A program made the translations under genes and the position numbers. 64,000 nucleotides of DNA from Phorcus lineatus (taxonomy: Eukaryota; Mollusca; Gastropoda; Trochida; Trochidae): contig OV121094.1 in assembly GCA_921293015.1 (NCBI GenBank), positions 36,516,054-36,580,053 on the forward strand, in the 5' to 3' direction. Below, in pieces: positions 1-11,900 of this stretch. The notes under the pieces are model-generated. The model was not told the origin of the DNA. It did no database searches and saw only the letters and a list, made by a program, of their open reading frames with translations. Position 1 is the stretch's first letter. Each line of letters opens with the position of its first letter.

Positions 1-2125
1 CTTCTGATGCCGTAAATAACGACAAATTGCTATGCACTACCAGTGGTAGGAGGTATTGCCTTGTCGTGCATGAATCCTGATGGATCAGGATATCAGCGCA
101 TGTAAAAATAAAGAGTATACTATCTAAGACTAATCTTTCTAATTGTAATTATTTGTACACAGAGTATAGAGATACCAATCATGGCAATTACCGTACAAGC
201 GGTTGCGAACATCACCATGATAAAGTACATAATTTACAGTCACTTTCATATTTCCTATTGAACACAAATTATCATGTGTACACGTACACTATAGTTATAA
301 GGTTGGCCCTGAGATAATAATAATCACGTTACGGTTTTGGAACTGCATGAATAATAATGATTATTATAGAACTATACTTCACTAACAATATTTTCATTTG
401 TAAAGTGTATGATTATGGTTAAACAATTCAAAGGTAGAATGGCAAGTTAAGTTGACAGACTGACATTACAGTTCATTCATTACAAAATGAACGTGTTTAT
501 TTGAAAACACAGATAAAACCAATCATGCAAATGCTTTTTAACAAAATCTGAGATTTATTCCTTTTGATGAAATTGTATATGATGAATATAGGGGAACGAT
601 ATGTATTTTGTAAACATTTTGCACATATCTTTTAGTGGCTCAGATGAAAGGAAACATATTCATGAAAAGAAATAACAAAAGGAAACGTGTCAATTTCTAA
701 ATGTATTCTTAGCAATGGTTTTGTCTGTTTCAGCTCTCACATAACCTTCATATTTTCAATTGTATCAACTCAGCGATTCAAATATCAAATCCAAAAATTT
801 AAAAGTAAATTATACTTATTTTTCATCAGTTTTTCTGTAAATCAGCAACTATAAGAAAATATGTAGCATGTTCAACGGTCGCTACATCTAGAGACTATTG
901 GTCTCTCAACAGTTGAGTCAATGAGCACTTTTACATTATTAACACAATCTTGCTGAATCTCTCTCTCCCTAATCCTTTCACTACAGGTTATAAACTATCT
1001 CAGTTACGTATTTGCTTCTTCTTGTGGTCGAACGTTTGTCTGAATCTTAGGATCATTGGTCACTCAGTTACTCTTAGAACAAAGTGAAAAAGTAAGAGTT
1101 AAGGTGGCCGCCAATAAAATATGTCTAGTGAAGGGTTGGCATACATAATGATACCATCAGTTAAACACTTTTAGACATTTTAAAACATTTCAGTAACCTT
1201 TAACACATCTTCAAAACGTCACGGCCGAAACGAAAAGATTTTAACTCTCCCCGCTATACACTTGATATTACACCCGAATGTTTTGTTGCGAGATTTTTAG
1301 CCTTTTGATAAGCCAATCAGAAGACAGATTGCAAAATGAGCTTCCTGTGTTAAAGATAGCGGCGTGTTTGCAGCGTTGTTACCTCCCGCTAGACGAAGAA
1401 GAATATACTTAAGTGGACACACATGCAAAGGAAACCTATCAAGTGTGCAGTTGTATGATGTTTACTGTAGAGTTGTAAAGTTCACATAAAGTTCATAGAA
1501 ATATTTCCGTATTCAAACAAATAACGTCAAACATTGTTGAGTGACAGCATGCACAATGGAGAGTATCTTCAACAATAGTTTTGTGTTACATGAGTAAGAC
1601 GCGTTATAGCAATCATAAAATCAACAAGAATCAACAATCAAATAACACATTACTTAACGTTGGTCACATGGTCGTTGAGCTCATGGCGTGACTTATTAGA
1701 GATTTCAACAAAGTAAACCTTATTTGAATTTTGCAAATATTCTTAGACAGCTGATCACAAAAATTGTAATTTGTCTATGTTCTTTACGTGAATTGTAACA
1801 ATATGATAATAATTTAGAATTATGAATTTAGATAGTTTGTCTTCACCCTACAGCGTGCGAGGAAAAGAAGTGTAAAATGCACCATTTAGTAGATTCATAT
1901 TGACTTCTGTACATACATAACGGGGACATTTTATCATTTCAATGAACATTATTTGTTTGAAGGTCTTTTGCACTAGAATTTTTCTCTGATGCTGATGATG
2001 TGAAACATTTGCTTAAAACAGAATTATATATATGAAAGTATATAAAATGAAAGTTAAGTTCAGAGTTATTTCTGTTTGTTTTTATTTATTCAGTTCATTG
2101 ACATGTAAACTTAGGATAGTAATAC
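1..2125. other. AT-rich non-coding stretch
   Basis: I see no coding region, RNA gene, tandem repeat or transposon end here. Around 1200-1400 the base composition is less AT-biased and includes a CCAAT-like motif near 1310. I found no TATA box, open frame or other partner that would make this a supported promoter. Confidence 0.5.
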
Positions 2126-2190
2126 AAGGATGCAATACGGAATCCGTCTTCAAATTCCGTATTGCACTTGAGATTCCGTATTGCACCCCT
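2126..2190. repeat. Short hairpin plus direct copy of a 13-mer
   Basis: TGCAATACGGAAT (2131-2143) is followed by its exact reverse complement at 2154-2166 and again at 2173-2185. The first two copies can form a 13-bp stem with a 10-nt loop. The third is a direct repeat of the second. The overlapping 92-codon open frame (2032-2310) is not recognisable and may be chance. The hairpin could be a relic of a small inverted-repeat element, but no longer ends are visible. Confidence 0.7.
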
Positions 2191-2780
2191 GCCGGTTCTA
2201 CTTTTTCTAAACCTTGGGACTTCCCGGATTTCCCGAAGCAGTTATTCATAGATATACATTTAGGTCATTGGGATTCCCAGTTTGCGAGAGTTGCACAAAA
2301 GCTCTTATAAAACAAGATTGTCATTTCCAAATAATTTGATTACAATTATAAACAAATACCATAAACCATGAAAATCAGCAACGAAAGCGTAGACGTGTTA
2401 TCTTCAACAGTGACTCCGACTAACTGACGGCGCGAGCCAATATGACGACAACGGATTTACTGATTTCTACACGATTGTTTATAAACAAAATAGCTTGATC
2501 ATTGTTTGATTTATGCTTTATCATATTAAATCAATTCTGAATTTGATCAAAATATCTTTCTTTTTATCCATTTGTTGTTACTGTAAGATGTGAAAGTCGG
2601 ACTTGCTATACTTGAAGTCATGTGGAGGAATGTGGCATTCAGGTCAATTGCATACTAATACCAATGTCAAGGTAACCTCAACGCGGAAGTATGTATGGCG
2701 TGAAAATGTGTATCGCTACGAAACCGTTTATTTTTTATAAAACATATTTTCATTAATTAAGATCGGGTATATAATAAATA
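2191..2780. other. Non-coding stretch, nothing recognised
   Basis: No recognisable gene, repeat or element end. Confidence 0.4.
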
Positions 2781-2937
2781 TAGAACATCATACTAGTGCA
2801 TTTTGATGTTTTATATTGAACTCGAAAATGTCATGGGAGAAGAGAAACAACTCGTTCTTCGAACTCGTTGTTTCTCTGCTCCCATGACATCTTCTCATTC
2901 AATTCAAAACATCAAAATGCACTAGTATAACGTTCTA
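2781..2937. mobile_element. Small foldback/MITE-like hairpin element (157 bp)
   Basis: Two arms of about 70 bp (2781-2849 and 2867-2937) are near-perfect reverse complements around a loop of about 17 bp. The outer ends read TAGAAC on each strand, and both arms contain ACTAGTGCATTTTGATGTTT and ATGTCATGGGAG. The flanks are TA-rich, so a TA target duplication is possible but cannot be told from background. The size and almost complete self-complementarity fit a non-autonomous DNA transposon (MITE). It could also be a palindromic rearrangement. There is no coding capacity. Confidence 0.7.
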
Positions 2938-5900
2938 TATATATATATTACTAGAAAACAGTTAGAAGGATTATGAGGGAAAAATAAACATAATTTTAGC
3001 AAGAAAACTAGTTTCTCAGAAACTGTTTATGGATTTTTGAAGGAGAGTAAAGGTTAAAATGAGGAATTTCATTGTGACGTAATTGTTTTAATGATAGATA
3101 CTTGGTGTTCTGGGTAAAACCCTGCAAACAATCCAGCGGGCAAAAGAAAATGTTTTATGGGAAATGTCCGCTTGGATTGGCTTTGAAATAGTGTCTTACG
3201 TATTGAATGTAAACGGCAATTTACTCGCTGTAGGTTAGCAGCTATTCGTCTAGATGGGTATAGATGTCGCCGCCTTCTTTCACAGGTTTTCTTACCGATA
3301 AGAGCAAGGTCGAATATAGATAGATTCTAGCTATTTCAAAACGTTTTCACCTTGCCATGGGATGTGTTTTAACCAACATACTTAATAACATTTCATTCGA
3401 AAGACGCCTTTGAAAAAATGAGCATGTTACTGAATTTGTTATAGATGTTTGTTGTAGTGCTTTTATTTGCATTTGGAGAAGATATTCGCAAAATAACACC
3501 TAGACGTTTGTTTTGGTGAGACTGGTTAAAAAAGGACGTTCGTATGCCATTAGTCGTGCCTAAACTAGATCAGGAACTAAACCTAAAAAAAATACAAGAC
3601 TTTTAATCAGTTCTTGCTAATAACTAATAATCAGATTGTGTCAAAGTTTGAATTGGCTTGACCTATGTTTTTCAGTAACAAAGTTACATTTACACAACAC
3701 TGTTCCAAGCATTAACCGTTTGGTAAATTAACTCGGAGATATCCTGGATACAGTTATTAAGTATAGACACGCATCATAACACAACCACGCTCAGAACTCA
3801 TTATAAGTAAGTACTTGTGAAATGCTTAATTTGAACTTTGAATATCTTTAAAGGGGCAGTAGCATGTGATTTGACTCTTATAAACATTCTTCATTCAAGA
3901 AATACCTTTTACAGTGACTTTGAAATAATGTTAACGATATTGATATTCCACTTCAGTGAAAAGGTGTTTGTTTGCACGTTGTAAAAGTACATGTAATATA
4001 TAAGCATTTAAGAGTTGACAAATTCTCGTTTTAAAAATTACATTAGCTAAGACATGTATGAAAAACGTAATAGGTAAAACTTTAAAATCCCTGAAAAACA
4101 ATTATGTTGACCTTTCTTCTAAAAGAAACAAAAATAGATCAGTGTACGGTTTCGTGTCATTTACACATTCATAAGTGATAAGCATGTAGATATATTTACA
4201 CAAAATATTATGTATGCTCAACATGTTGGCCAAAGTGCAAAATTTTAAAATGATACATATTCTTCACATATACACACCAGGATGACATAAGAAGCATTCA
4301 GCTGTATTTTTATCATGGTTTCACGGCGATTTTTTTTACATTAAATCATATCTTTTAACTCCTTATTTTGTTGAAGTTGGGAAATCGCTTTTCATAACTA
4401 AGAACATTTTATTGAGAGTTTAGCTTTCCCATTAAATTGAACTTGTCTATGATGCTTTTTATGTGATGAACACTTAGTTAGCTTTCTGAAACTTAACATA
4501 ACCAAAGATACTTTTTGGATCTGTAAACATCAAAAGGCAATGCTCCAAGATTTAAAAACAAATAAGTCAGAAAAATATGTCCTTGTCGGTATTCATAATG
4601 TTACAAATTGATCTGTTCTGAGCGAAGATCCTTTTTGAAGTTGTTTCTCAATTGAAATATCATAAAATAAATATTATGTTTATTTACTCTTATGTTTTAA
4701 TGCTCAAGTAGGTGTTCCCATAATTCTCTAATGGGCAATAACGTTTGATCTTATATTATGTATAAAATGTTAAATCTAAATAGTGCATTTAAAAGCCATA
4801 AAATAGATGTCTTGAAGACATTGTTAATTTATCACAATATGACCCAGATCACCAATGACATGCACAAGATTAACATAAGGAAAAGCCACCTTTAGAGAGA
4901 ATAAAACCGTTAAGGAAACAATCCTTTAGGCATCATATAATGATAAAATATTAAATGAAAGGTACTGATTTAAAAGAAAACGTTCTAACAGTTGTAATAT
5001 CTCAAAAAAGCCCAACTATTGTCATTTTAATTTTCATTTTAATGGCTAGCGCTTTCAGCATACAACATACATACAACGGATAATGCGTTGTCAGCAACGT
5101 CATCGTGTAAAACATTACTTCATTACATTATTACGTCACAATATTGGTTACAATAGGATATACATGTACAGTAAAACATTAAATTCTAGAACTTCATATT
5201 TTTCTATATCTAATGCCTCGGAGCTGAACATCAATTTCAAGATTGTGAACTTTTTTCATATATATGCTTATATATCTTTCTCTCTTAACCTTCAGGCAAT
5301 CCCGAATCTGGTGAAAAGGCATGGTATTAAGAACTTTAAGGCGATTTAAACAAATCAATATTTGTGCTTGTTGTTTTGTTTTGACATGGCCATTGTCCTA
5401 ATGTCTAACGAAACGAATTTCACTTTGTCCAGTTCTTCCAAAGAATTGTTTTCTGAAAACTAGCACTCAGACAGGACATGACAAAACATCCAGATTGTAT
5501 AAAGTTTAAGAATAGGAATACTTTGAAAGATGCGTTTCCTCTTAATCTTTCTTGCATATAGATGTCTAAGAGCAAAATATCTTCAACCATATTATAGTTG
5601 CTAAATAAACATTTGATTCATTTATAAAAGCCCATATCTGTTATAAAGTTCAAATAGTTTAATACAATGTCAATGAGAACTTCTGTTTCTTGAAAGATTG
5701 ATTTAGTATTTCAAGCATAGGTCAGGACACAATTATAACTTTGGTTATATTTATTTAGAATTGATTATGAGTTATTTACTTTTGAATTTCGATAATTTCG
5801 GGGCCCCCTACATCAATATAGATTAACTAATGTTAATTGGCATGTAGAATTGCGGATGCTTTTGTAAATTTCTAGGGGGCAAATTTATTGTTAAACAATA

Positions 5901-7470
5901 TAATCTATTTCTCTATATATTCTTGCCTTCAAACTCAATGGTTCATTACGCAAATCGGAGAAAAAAATCGATACATATATGTAATATTTTATCCGCAACT
6001 GAACGAATTATTGTCAAAAGTATTTGGCAATAATTTAAAATAGTTGGTGTAAGAAGCTGTGAAAACAATAAGACAATTGCTCCAAATGTATTTCTGAAAC
6101 AAGTTTGATACACCCGCTTGTCTTTATACATCACAATAACATTGTTATTCTTAGCTGTTATTCATTCCAGGTTGAATAACAGCTCATTCATTGGTTAAAT
6201 TGATTTGACTCTTGTTTGATAACAAATTGTTGGGGGTCATGCATAACTAATGAAATAAGAGTTGTTCTCAGAATCTAACAAACTTCTGTTATAGCAGCTA
6301 TACGAATTATCCAGACAGAGGAGAACTATTGACAGTGAATCTAGCTAAAAATTCAAATCTTAAACTATACTAACAAATATGCCCAACATCAGTTATAATT
6401 TCTCCATGTATATCGAAACTTCGTCATATAAAGAACTTGTCCTATCTATTTTGCCCGTTACTTCTTTTGATATAACTGACAAGCTGTAGCATTATCTACG
6501 TGTATTATTGATTCTAAGTGATTTAAAAACATCCCGTGATGTCCAGCTGATGTCAATTATAAACTAGATTATGAACTAAATTTTACGGCTGTTAGATAAC
6601 AATATACTCCTGAAAATATTACAAATGAAACTCTGTTCCTTCAAAGGTCACCCAACGTAATTATAAGCGAAAGAGATAATCAATCTGAGGGAAATCTCGT
6701 TCCTGCAATTCTGAGTTAAACATCTGAATCAAAATATTGACGATATATCCATGTACAGCTTTCGCATGCTTCTATTCTATATATGTAGGAAGAAGCTGTT
6801 TCTCAGCCTTCTACGATAGTAATCCGTTGGTGAAAAATATATTACCAAAACAAAGGTATCTGAGAAGATATCAAATAGGAAAACTTTTGTAGATGTATAT
6901 GTATAAACCAACAAGAGACAGATGGATTGAGTGATTGTTTCCTAATGCAATTTTAACATATTACTCTAACAAAAGCGTCTTCTGCAAATGTTGTTATTCA
7001 GAGTTGTTGGTTTTTTGTCTGAGGCCGGTCCGATGCTTGAGTTGATTTAAAAATATTTAGTCACATGTTATCGGTTGCTATCAGGATCAGGAAATTGTGG
7101 ATAAGGTATTCTATTTTATTTGGATTGATTGGTCAGTGTATCATAACACCGTTCAATTGTGTATGAATAACTACTAATTATTCTAACTAAACTCTATTTA
7201 GGTGTAGTGATTATATGCTCAGATCTCATTTCAGGTATGTGATGTAGTAGAGTTATGATACACAGATGTAAGTATATGATCAGTCACAAGTAGGTGATGC
7301 CAGAATAGACATTAACAAAAGTTGAACAGCTGCAAGCAAGGACTCAGAGATAACATTATTCCAAGCAGTTAAGCATGTCTTCAAACAATGGAATACATTT
7401 CCTGTACGTTTCGATTTGATTTGTTTTTATTGTGAGTCAGGCATAAAAAGATGCCTAAACAATCAATATA
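2938..7470. other. Long AT-rich non-coding stretch
   Basis: No gene or mobile element is supported over these 4.5 kb. The open frames at 5083-5349 (+) and 5946-6134 (-) have no recognisable domain. A weak terminal-exon candidate at 5296-5349 is listed separately. Confidence 0.5.
5296..5349 (+). other. Weak candidate terminal exon (17 codons plus stop)
   Basis: A long pyrimidine-rich tract ending in TTCAG (5291-5295) is followed by an open segment reading AIPNLVKRHGIKNFKAI and a TAA stop at 5347-5349. The acceptor-like signal is good and the segment is less AT-rich than its surroundings. No homology is recognised and no partner exon is evident upstream. Chance is quite likely. Confidence 0.15.
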
Positions 7471-7472
7471 TA

Positions 7473-8273
7473 CTGCTCCGAAAAGAAACCCATAACTAAA
7501 ATCTGATTTTGAAACAAAACTGTGTTTAAGAGTAACGCTTATTCAGTGATGAGTCAAGGTTCATGCTTTTTTCACCATGAGGATAGGATGCGTGTCTAAC
7601 GACTGAGAAATGTTCACTACACTCAACGTTGCATTCTTCCACTCGACAGACTCGGCAGAGGAAATTTCATGATGTGAGCAGGCATCTAATTGAATGAAAG
7701 AATAGGATTTGATGCAAGTAAAAGAAGACAGCTGTACGCTACCGTGATGAAGTCCTTAGTTGCTTTAAGCCTTTAACATAAAAGACAGATTTAACGCACA
7801 CCGCATACTGCACGTGTCAGTATGGATTATCTTGCCAACAACATCGGCAACGTGCTTTAATGGCAATCTATATCGCCGGATCTCAACCCGATCGAGCATT
7901 AGTTGGATCTCCTTGACAGACGTCTACTTCGTCAACCACAAATACTTCAACAACTGAGTCTCGCATTGCAGGATGAGTGGGAAAGATCCTAAAACGCCAG
8001 GTCCGAAGTTTCATCCATTACATGTCCAGGCGATGCAGAGCAGTGATTGAATCTCGAGGTGGCAACACAAGCTACTATTTTGACGGAAATGACGTCACAG
8101 CTGTAGACATCAGCAAGATCCGAAAATCACTGAATGTGGTGGGAAAGATATGTATCTTAACTTGTGCGAACCTTTGCAGTTGTATTGGCAATATCCATTG
8201 TGTCAACCTATTTCAGAGCACATATAAATGAATATTAATTTTTCTGTTTTTGCGTTTCTTTTTTGGGCAAGTG
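7473..8273 (+). pseudogene. Eroded Tc1-like transposon with transposase remnant
   Basis: Translating around several lesions reveals transposase pieces in the right order. SDESRFML (first catalytic Asp block) lies at about 7545-7580, and YRDEVL near 7750-7765. PHTARV follows at about 7799-7822, then SPDLNPIEH (third catalytic Glu block) at about 7875-7905. The C-terminal MSRRCRAVIESRGGNTSY is at about 8020-8085. Stops and frameshifts separate these, so no active enzyme is encoded. The 84-codon frame at 7977-8231 is only the tail. The N-terminal DNA-binding domain is missing. Imperfect terminal repeats carrying a GAAAAGAAAC/AAAAAGAAAC core occur at 7473-7495 and 8248-8273, next to TA dinucleotides, and resemble the ends of the 15-kb element. 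Confidence 0.85.
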
Positions 8274-8795
8274 TAGTTGTTATATTCAAGGTTGTTCCAA
8301 AATAAGTATATGAAAACAGCTTATATAATATTTAACCTCAACTCGAAGGAAAATCGATAAATCCTTCTGGTAGAAACTTCATAATATATACAACTATAAT
8401 CTTAAATTTCTCATCTTAAATGATTTTAATTGTGATATTTGCGTTCACACTTCTAGAATGGCAGCATTTCTATAACTTTTTCCTTCAAAGATTCGACGCC
8501 AACATCCTTAGAGGTGGCACAACCAGAACATTCCATACAAACAGCTTACATACTCATGCCGCAGGGAATCTATTGACCGGAGACATCAATGTTATATTTG
8601 TTCACTATCTTTAGAGCGTGTATTTATAGATATGGTAATTATTCTTTGAACTTCAGTCTACTTCCTTTATGGATAAACCCAAAGAAACACAATCTTCAAG
8701 CTATAGTATATTTAGAATATAACTAGTTACAACAGAACTTATACTGTCTTTATATTGGTCACGATTCACCACATCCATACTGAAATTATATTAAC
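8274..8795. other. Non-coding stretch, nothing recognised
   Basis: AT-rich. The 64-codon frame at 8420-8614 has no recognisable features. Confidence 0.4.
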
Positions 8796-8927
8796 ACCAT
8801 GTCATTTATTAATAAAAAGGAGATTAGATGGATATCTTATGACATAAAGGAACTTGCATGAAATAAGTATAATTTTAATTCGTCGAGAACTGATAGAAAT
8901 CAATCTAAAATGTAAGAGACAGGACAG
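8796..8927 (+). repeat. Dispersed repeat, copy 1 (pairs with 27211-27336)
   Basis: The segment begins ACCATGTCATT and contains GGATATCTTATGACA, GAACTTGCATGAA, GAAATCAATCT and GACAGGACA. The same motifs in the same order and spacing occur at 27211-27336. The two copies are diverged but collinear over about 130 bp. This is an unclassified interspersed repeat with no coding capacity and no visible ends. Confidence 0.65.
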
Positions 8928-11900
8928 AAGATACATACCCTGATCAATAATACATTGGTTTATATTACCCATATGAGAAGATTGATACAGGGTAATATAG
9001 TCCCTTAAATTTAAAAAAAAGAATTAAACGACAATTTAGCCGTGCGCAGGTAAGTGTCAAGTAAAGCCCTAGCACAAGCCTTTGAATTTCTATGAAACGT
9101 TTATTTCTATTATATTCGAGTTTAATCTTTTACAAAACATATGGGTAACATAAACAATATAAACAAAATAAAATAATTATATTTCCCTCGTTATATTAAT
9201 TGTGTGAGTCTCTGGCCAAGGCTCGAGAATTACGAAATTGATATAACTCGGCAAAGATAATTTGTCATTCCCCGCCACTCGTTATCATTTGTTCATGTAA
9301 ACTAAACTGCCATTCATGTAACGTAACAACCGCTGTTGATTTCAAACCTTACTTTTGCTTACTAAAAAACACTTTTAGAAATAAGTTTGATAATGAATTA
9401 GTGAAGAAATCAATTATTTTAGTCTGTATGTTTACGTGTTACGTTACCACTTAATTCTATCTGAAAACAGAAATGAAATGAAAGTTTCAGATCAAAGGGT
9501 GACGAGAAAAAACATTTGTCCTCTATGTCATCATTTTTTGTGGCTTAATTATGTTGCAAGATTAAAGCTACGAACTTGTCTTGGTCGTCTATCACACGTT
9601 GAATGAATACCTGTTCAACTGTTACGTTCTAACCATCATATATGTTAGTAAGAGGAACAAGTTATGCGTGAATAAAAGTACATTAATCTAACTAAACGTA
9701 CCACGTCAGGTAGCATTAGGGATCGCTACGGCAGCACCTTTTCGCACAGACTGGAAGTAATCTACGAGCTGCGTTAATGTGACTTACTTCATGTCATGTA
9801 GGTTAGTATGAAACACACAATAGGATTTATTAACATGACATGCTTGTAACAACTCAATTAGTATGTCGGGAACGCTGTTGATCCATTGTCCCACAGACTT
9901 GAAGTCATCTTGAAGCATTCAGAACAATGTGTGTCTGAAAGCATCGATTTATAATCCTTCCCTAACAGAAGAAATGAATTATTACTCTAATGCAATGTCA
10001 TTCACGTTTCATTTCGCTTAAGCTGGTACGATGTCAGAATACTGAAACTTTAAATTTAAGATACTGGTAATCGTCATTCCTACACCATCAATGTTGAGTC
10101 CGTCCTTCTGTAATCAGGATCAAATGAAGACATCGGAAGCGGACATCACAGAGTAATACATTCTACATGAATGAATATCTGAAGCTTAGAGGACCAAAAG
10201 GAAGTGCTAATTCTGCTACTTAATGCCCCAACTAGTTTCTTGTTTGTAATTTAGAGTCTTAGCTGTACATAAAGAGGTAGCATGTGTTATTTTAGAAAAT
10301 GTAATTTGACAACACTGAGAAAAATCAAAATTAGCATCCTCTAATAAAAAGGCATTTTTTATAGGAATATAAGTTGACCAGCTACAAAATGAGTACATCT
10401 TTCGATGGATTAGTTACTTTCAAGGGATGTTATTTTGTTATGTATACCATGCTTGGGTGTTAACGTTACAGCTGGAAAATGTGAAAAGCAAAAATTAGAA
10501 ATGATTAAAAATTAAAAGTTTCCTTATCATTTCATCCTTCTTGGTCTAGTGCGAAAATCCCCTAGTGCAGTCTTAATAATGGGAAATGAAGGACAGCACA
10601 TCAGTCAATCATCAACATATTATACATGTGGACCAAAGATCCCTTAATTTATATCTTCTTTAATTAAAGATTCCAACAGTGACCAGGTTTTCATTTACAT
10701 GTGACAGCCTGTTTCTGTATATGATTTTATTTATTATTATTAATAATGATGTTGCATTTTGTCTATATTTTCTTTATGCTAGACTTCAGCCAATAAACCT
10801 GAATGATGCATGCGGTATACGTAACACAAAGAAAATTGCATACCTATAGGCCTTAAGTTGTTCTTGGCGAATTGCCGACAATTTTATCTGCCCACACGGA
10901 TCCGGAATCCGCTATGACGCTCCCGACCAATATACAAAAGGCAGAATCAAGCCATTGCGTCACTAATACATTTATATGACGTTAAATGGTTCTCAAGTAT
11001 CTCCAATGAAATAACTTTTAATAAAGTAAATTCTTTTATTATCTTATTTTGAAACATTTAGTTCAATCACATAAAGGGTTTTCTTTCACACTGATACAAA
11101 TGGACAAGTTTGAACCTTATATACAAACAGCCCACAAAAATACCTTATCTGTCAAATCCACTTTCATAGCAATGAATAAAGCAAAGACGACTATACTATC
11201 TCAATTTTATAGGAAGTATTTAAAACTTATGTTTATTTCAATTATTTTAATCGACATTTATAATTCAAAATTCAAAGTGTACTCTTAAAAAACCAAGTGA
11301 ATACTAAATTGTCCTTGAAACCAACACGTTTGGAAAAAAATGTGAATGTAGACCCTAAATTGGCCATTCCCTGAAAACTATATTTCGAAAAAAACACATT
11401 TTTAATACTAACACTTTTTAAAACTAAATCTTAATTGGCTATGTGGTCCCTCATATAGACAACGAGTATGATACCCTTAAATATACTTTCGATAAAGTGA
11501 TAGATGCGAGTCTCAGTTCCCACCCCTCTTTAGATTAACATGTAGGCCATGACAAATGAAAGTTACGTTTATGTGTCCTAGCTTCAAAATAAACATTTCT
11601 GTACCAATGATGAGACAGCAATGTTGTTGGAGAGAGCGTGAAATGCACAGTTTGAGATGTAAACTATTGACAAAATAACTTTCCCATCACTTATCAAATC
11701 ATATTTGCATTGAAACCATAAAATATAAAATTAAGATGGGGCATCTATGAATCATGTCTCACTTATATATCAAACTGCTTAAGATTGCTTTTGAACATAT
11801 AACAGATCGACTCTTTCTATTGAAGTCTCTTTATATGAAATATAGATTAGCTATTGTTCCTTCCTTCATTTGTCTATGAATTATGGTCGAGATGGAAGAT

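Noticed and set aside
1104-3290. Long-range inverted similarity between about 1.1-1.4 kb and 3.15-3.29 kb
   Set aside because: Only scattered short matches (ATTGGCTT, TCTAGA) were found, not a continuous alignment.
9000-9049. Exon ending at the strong donor CAG|GTAAGTGT (9050)
   Set aside because: The donor is good, but the upstream acceptor is poor and the segment is only about 50 bp. Chance is more likely.
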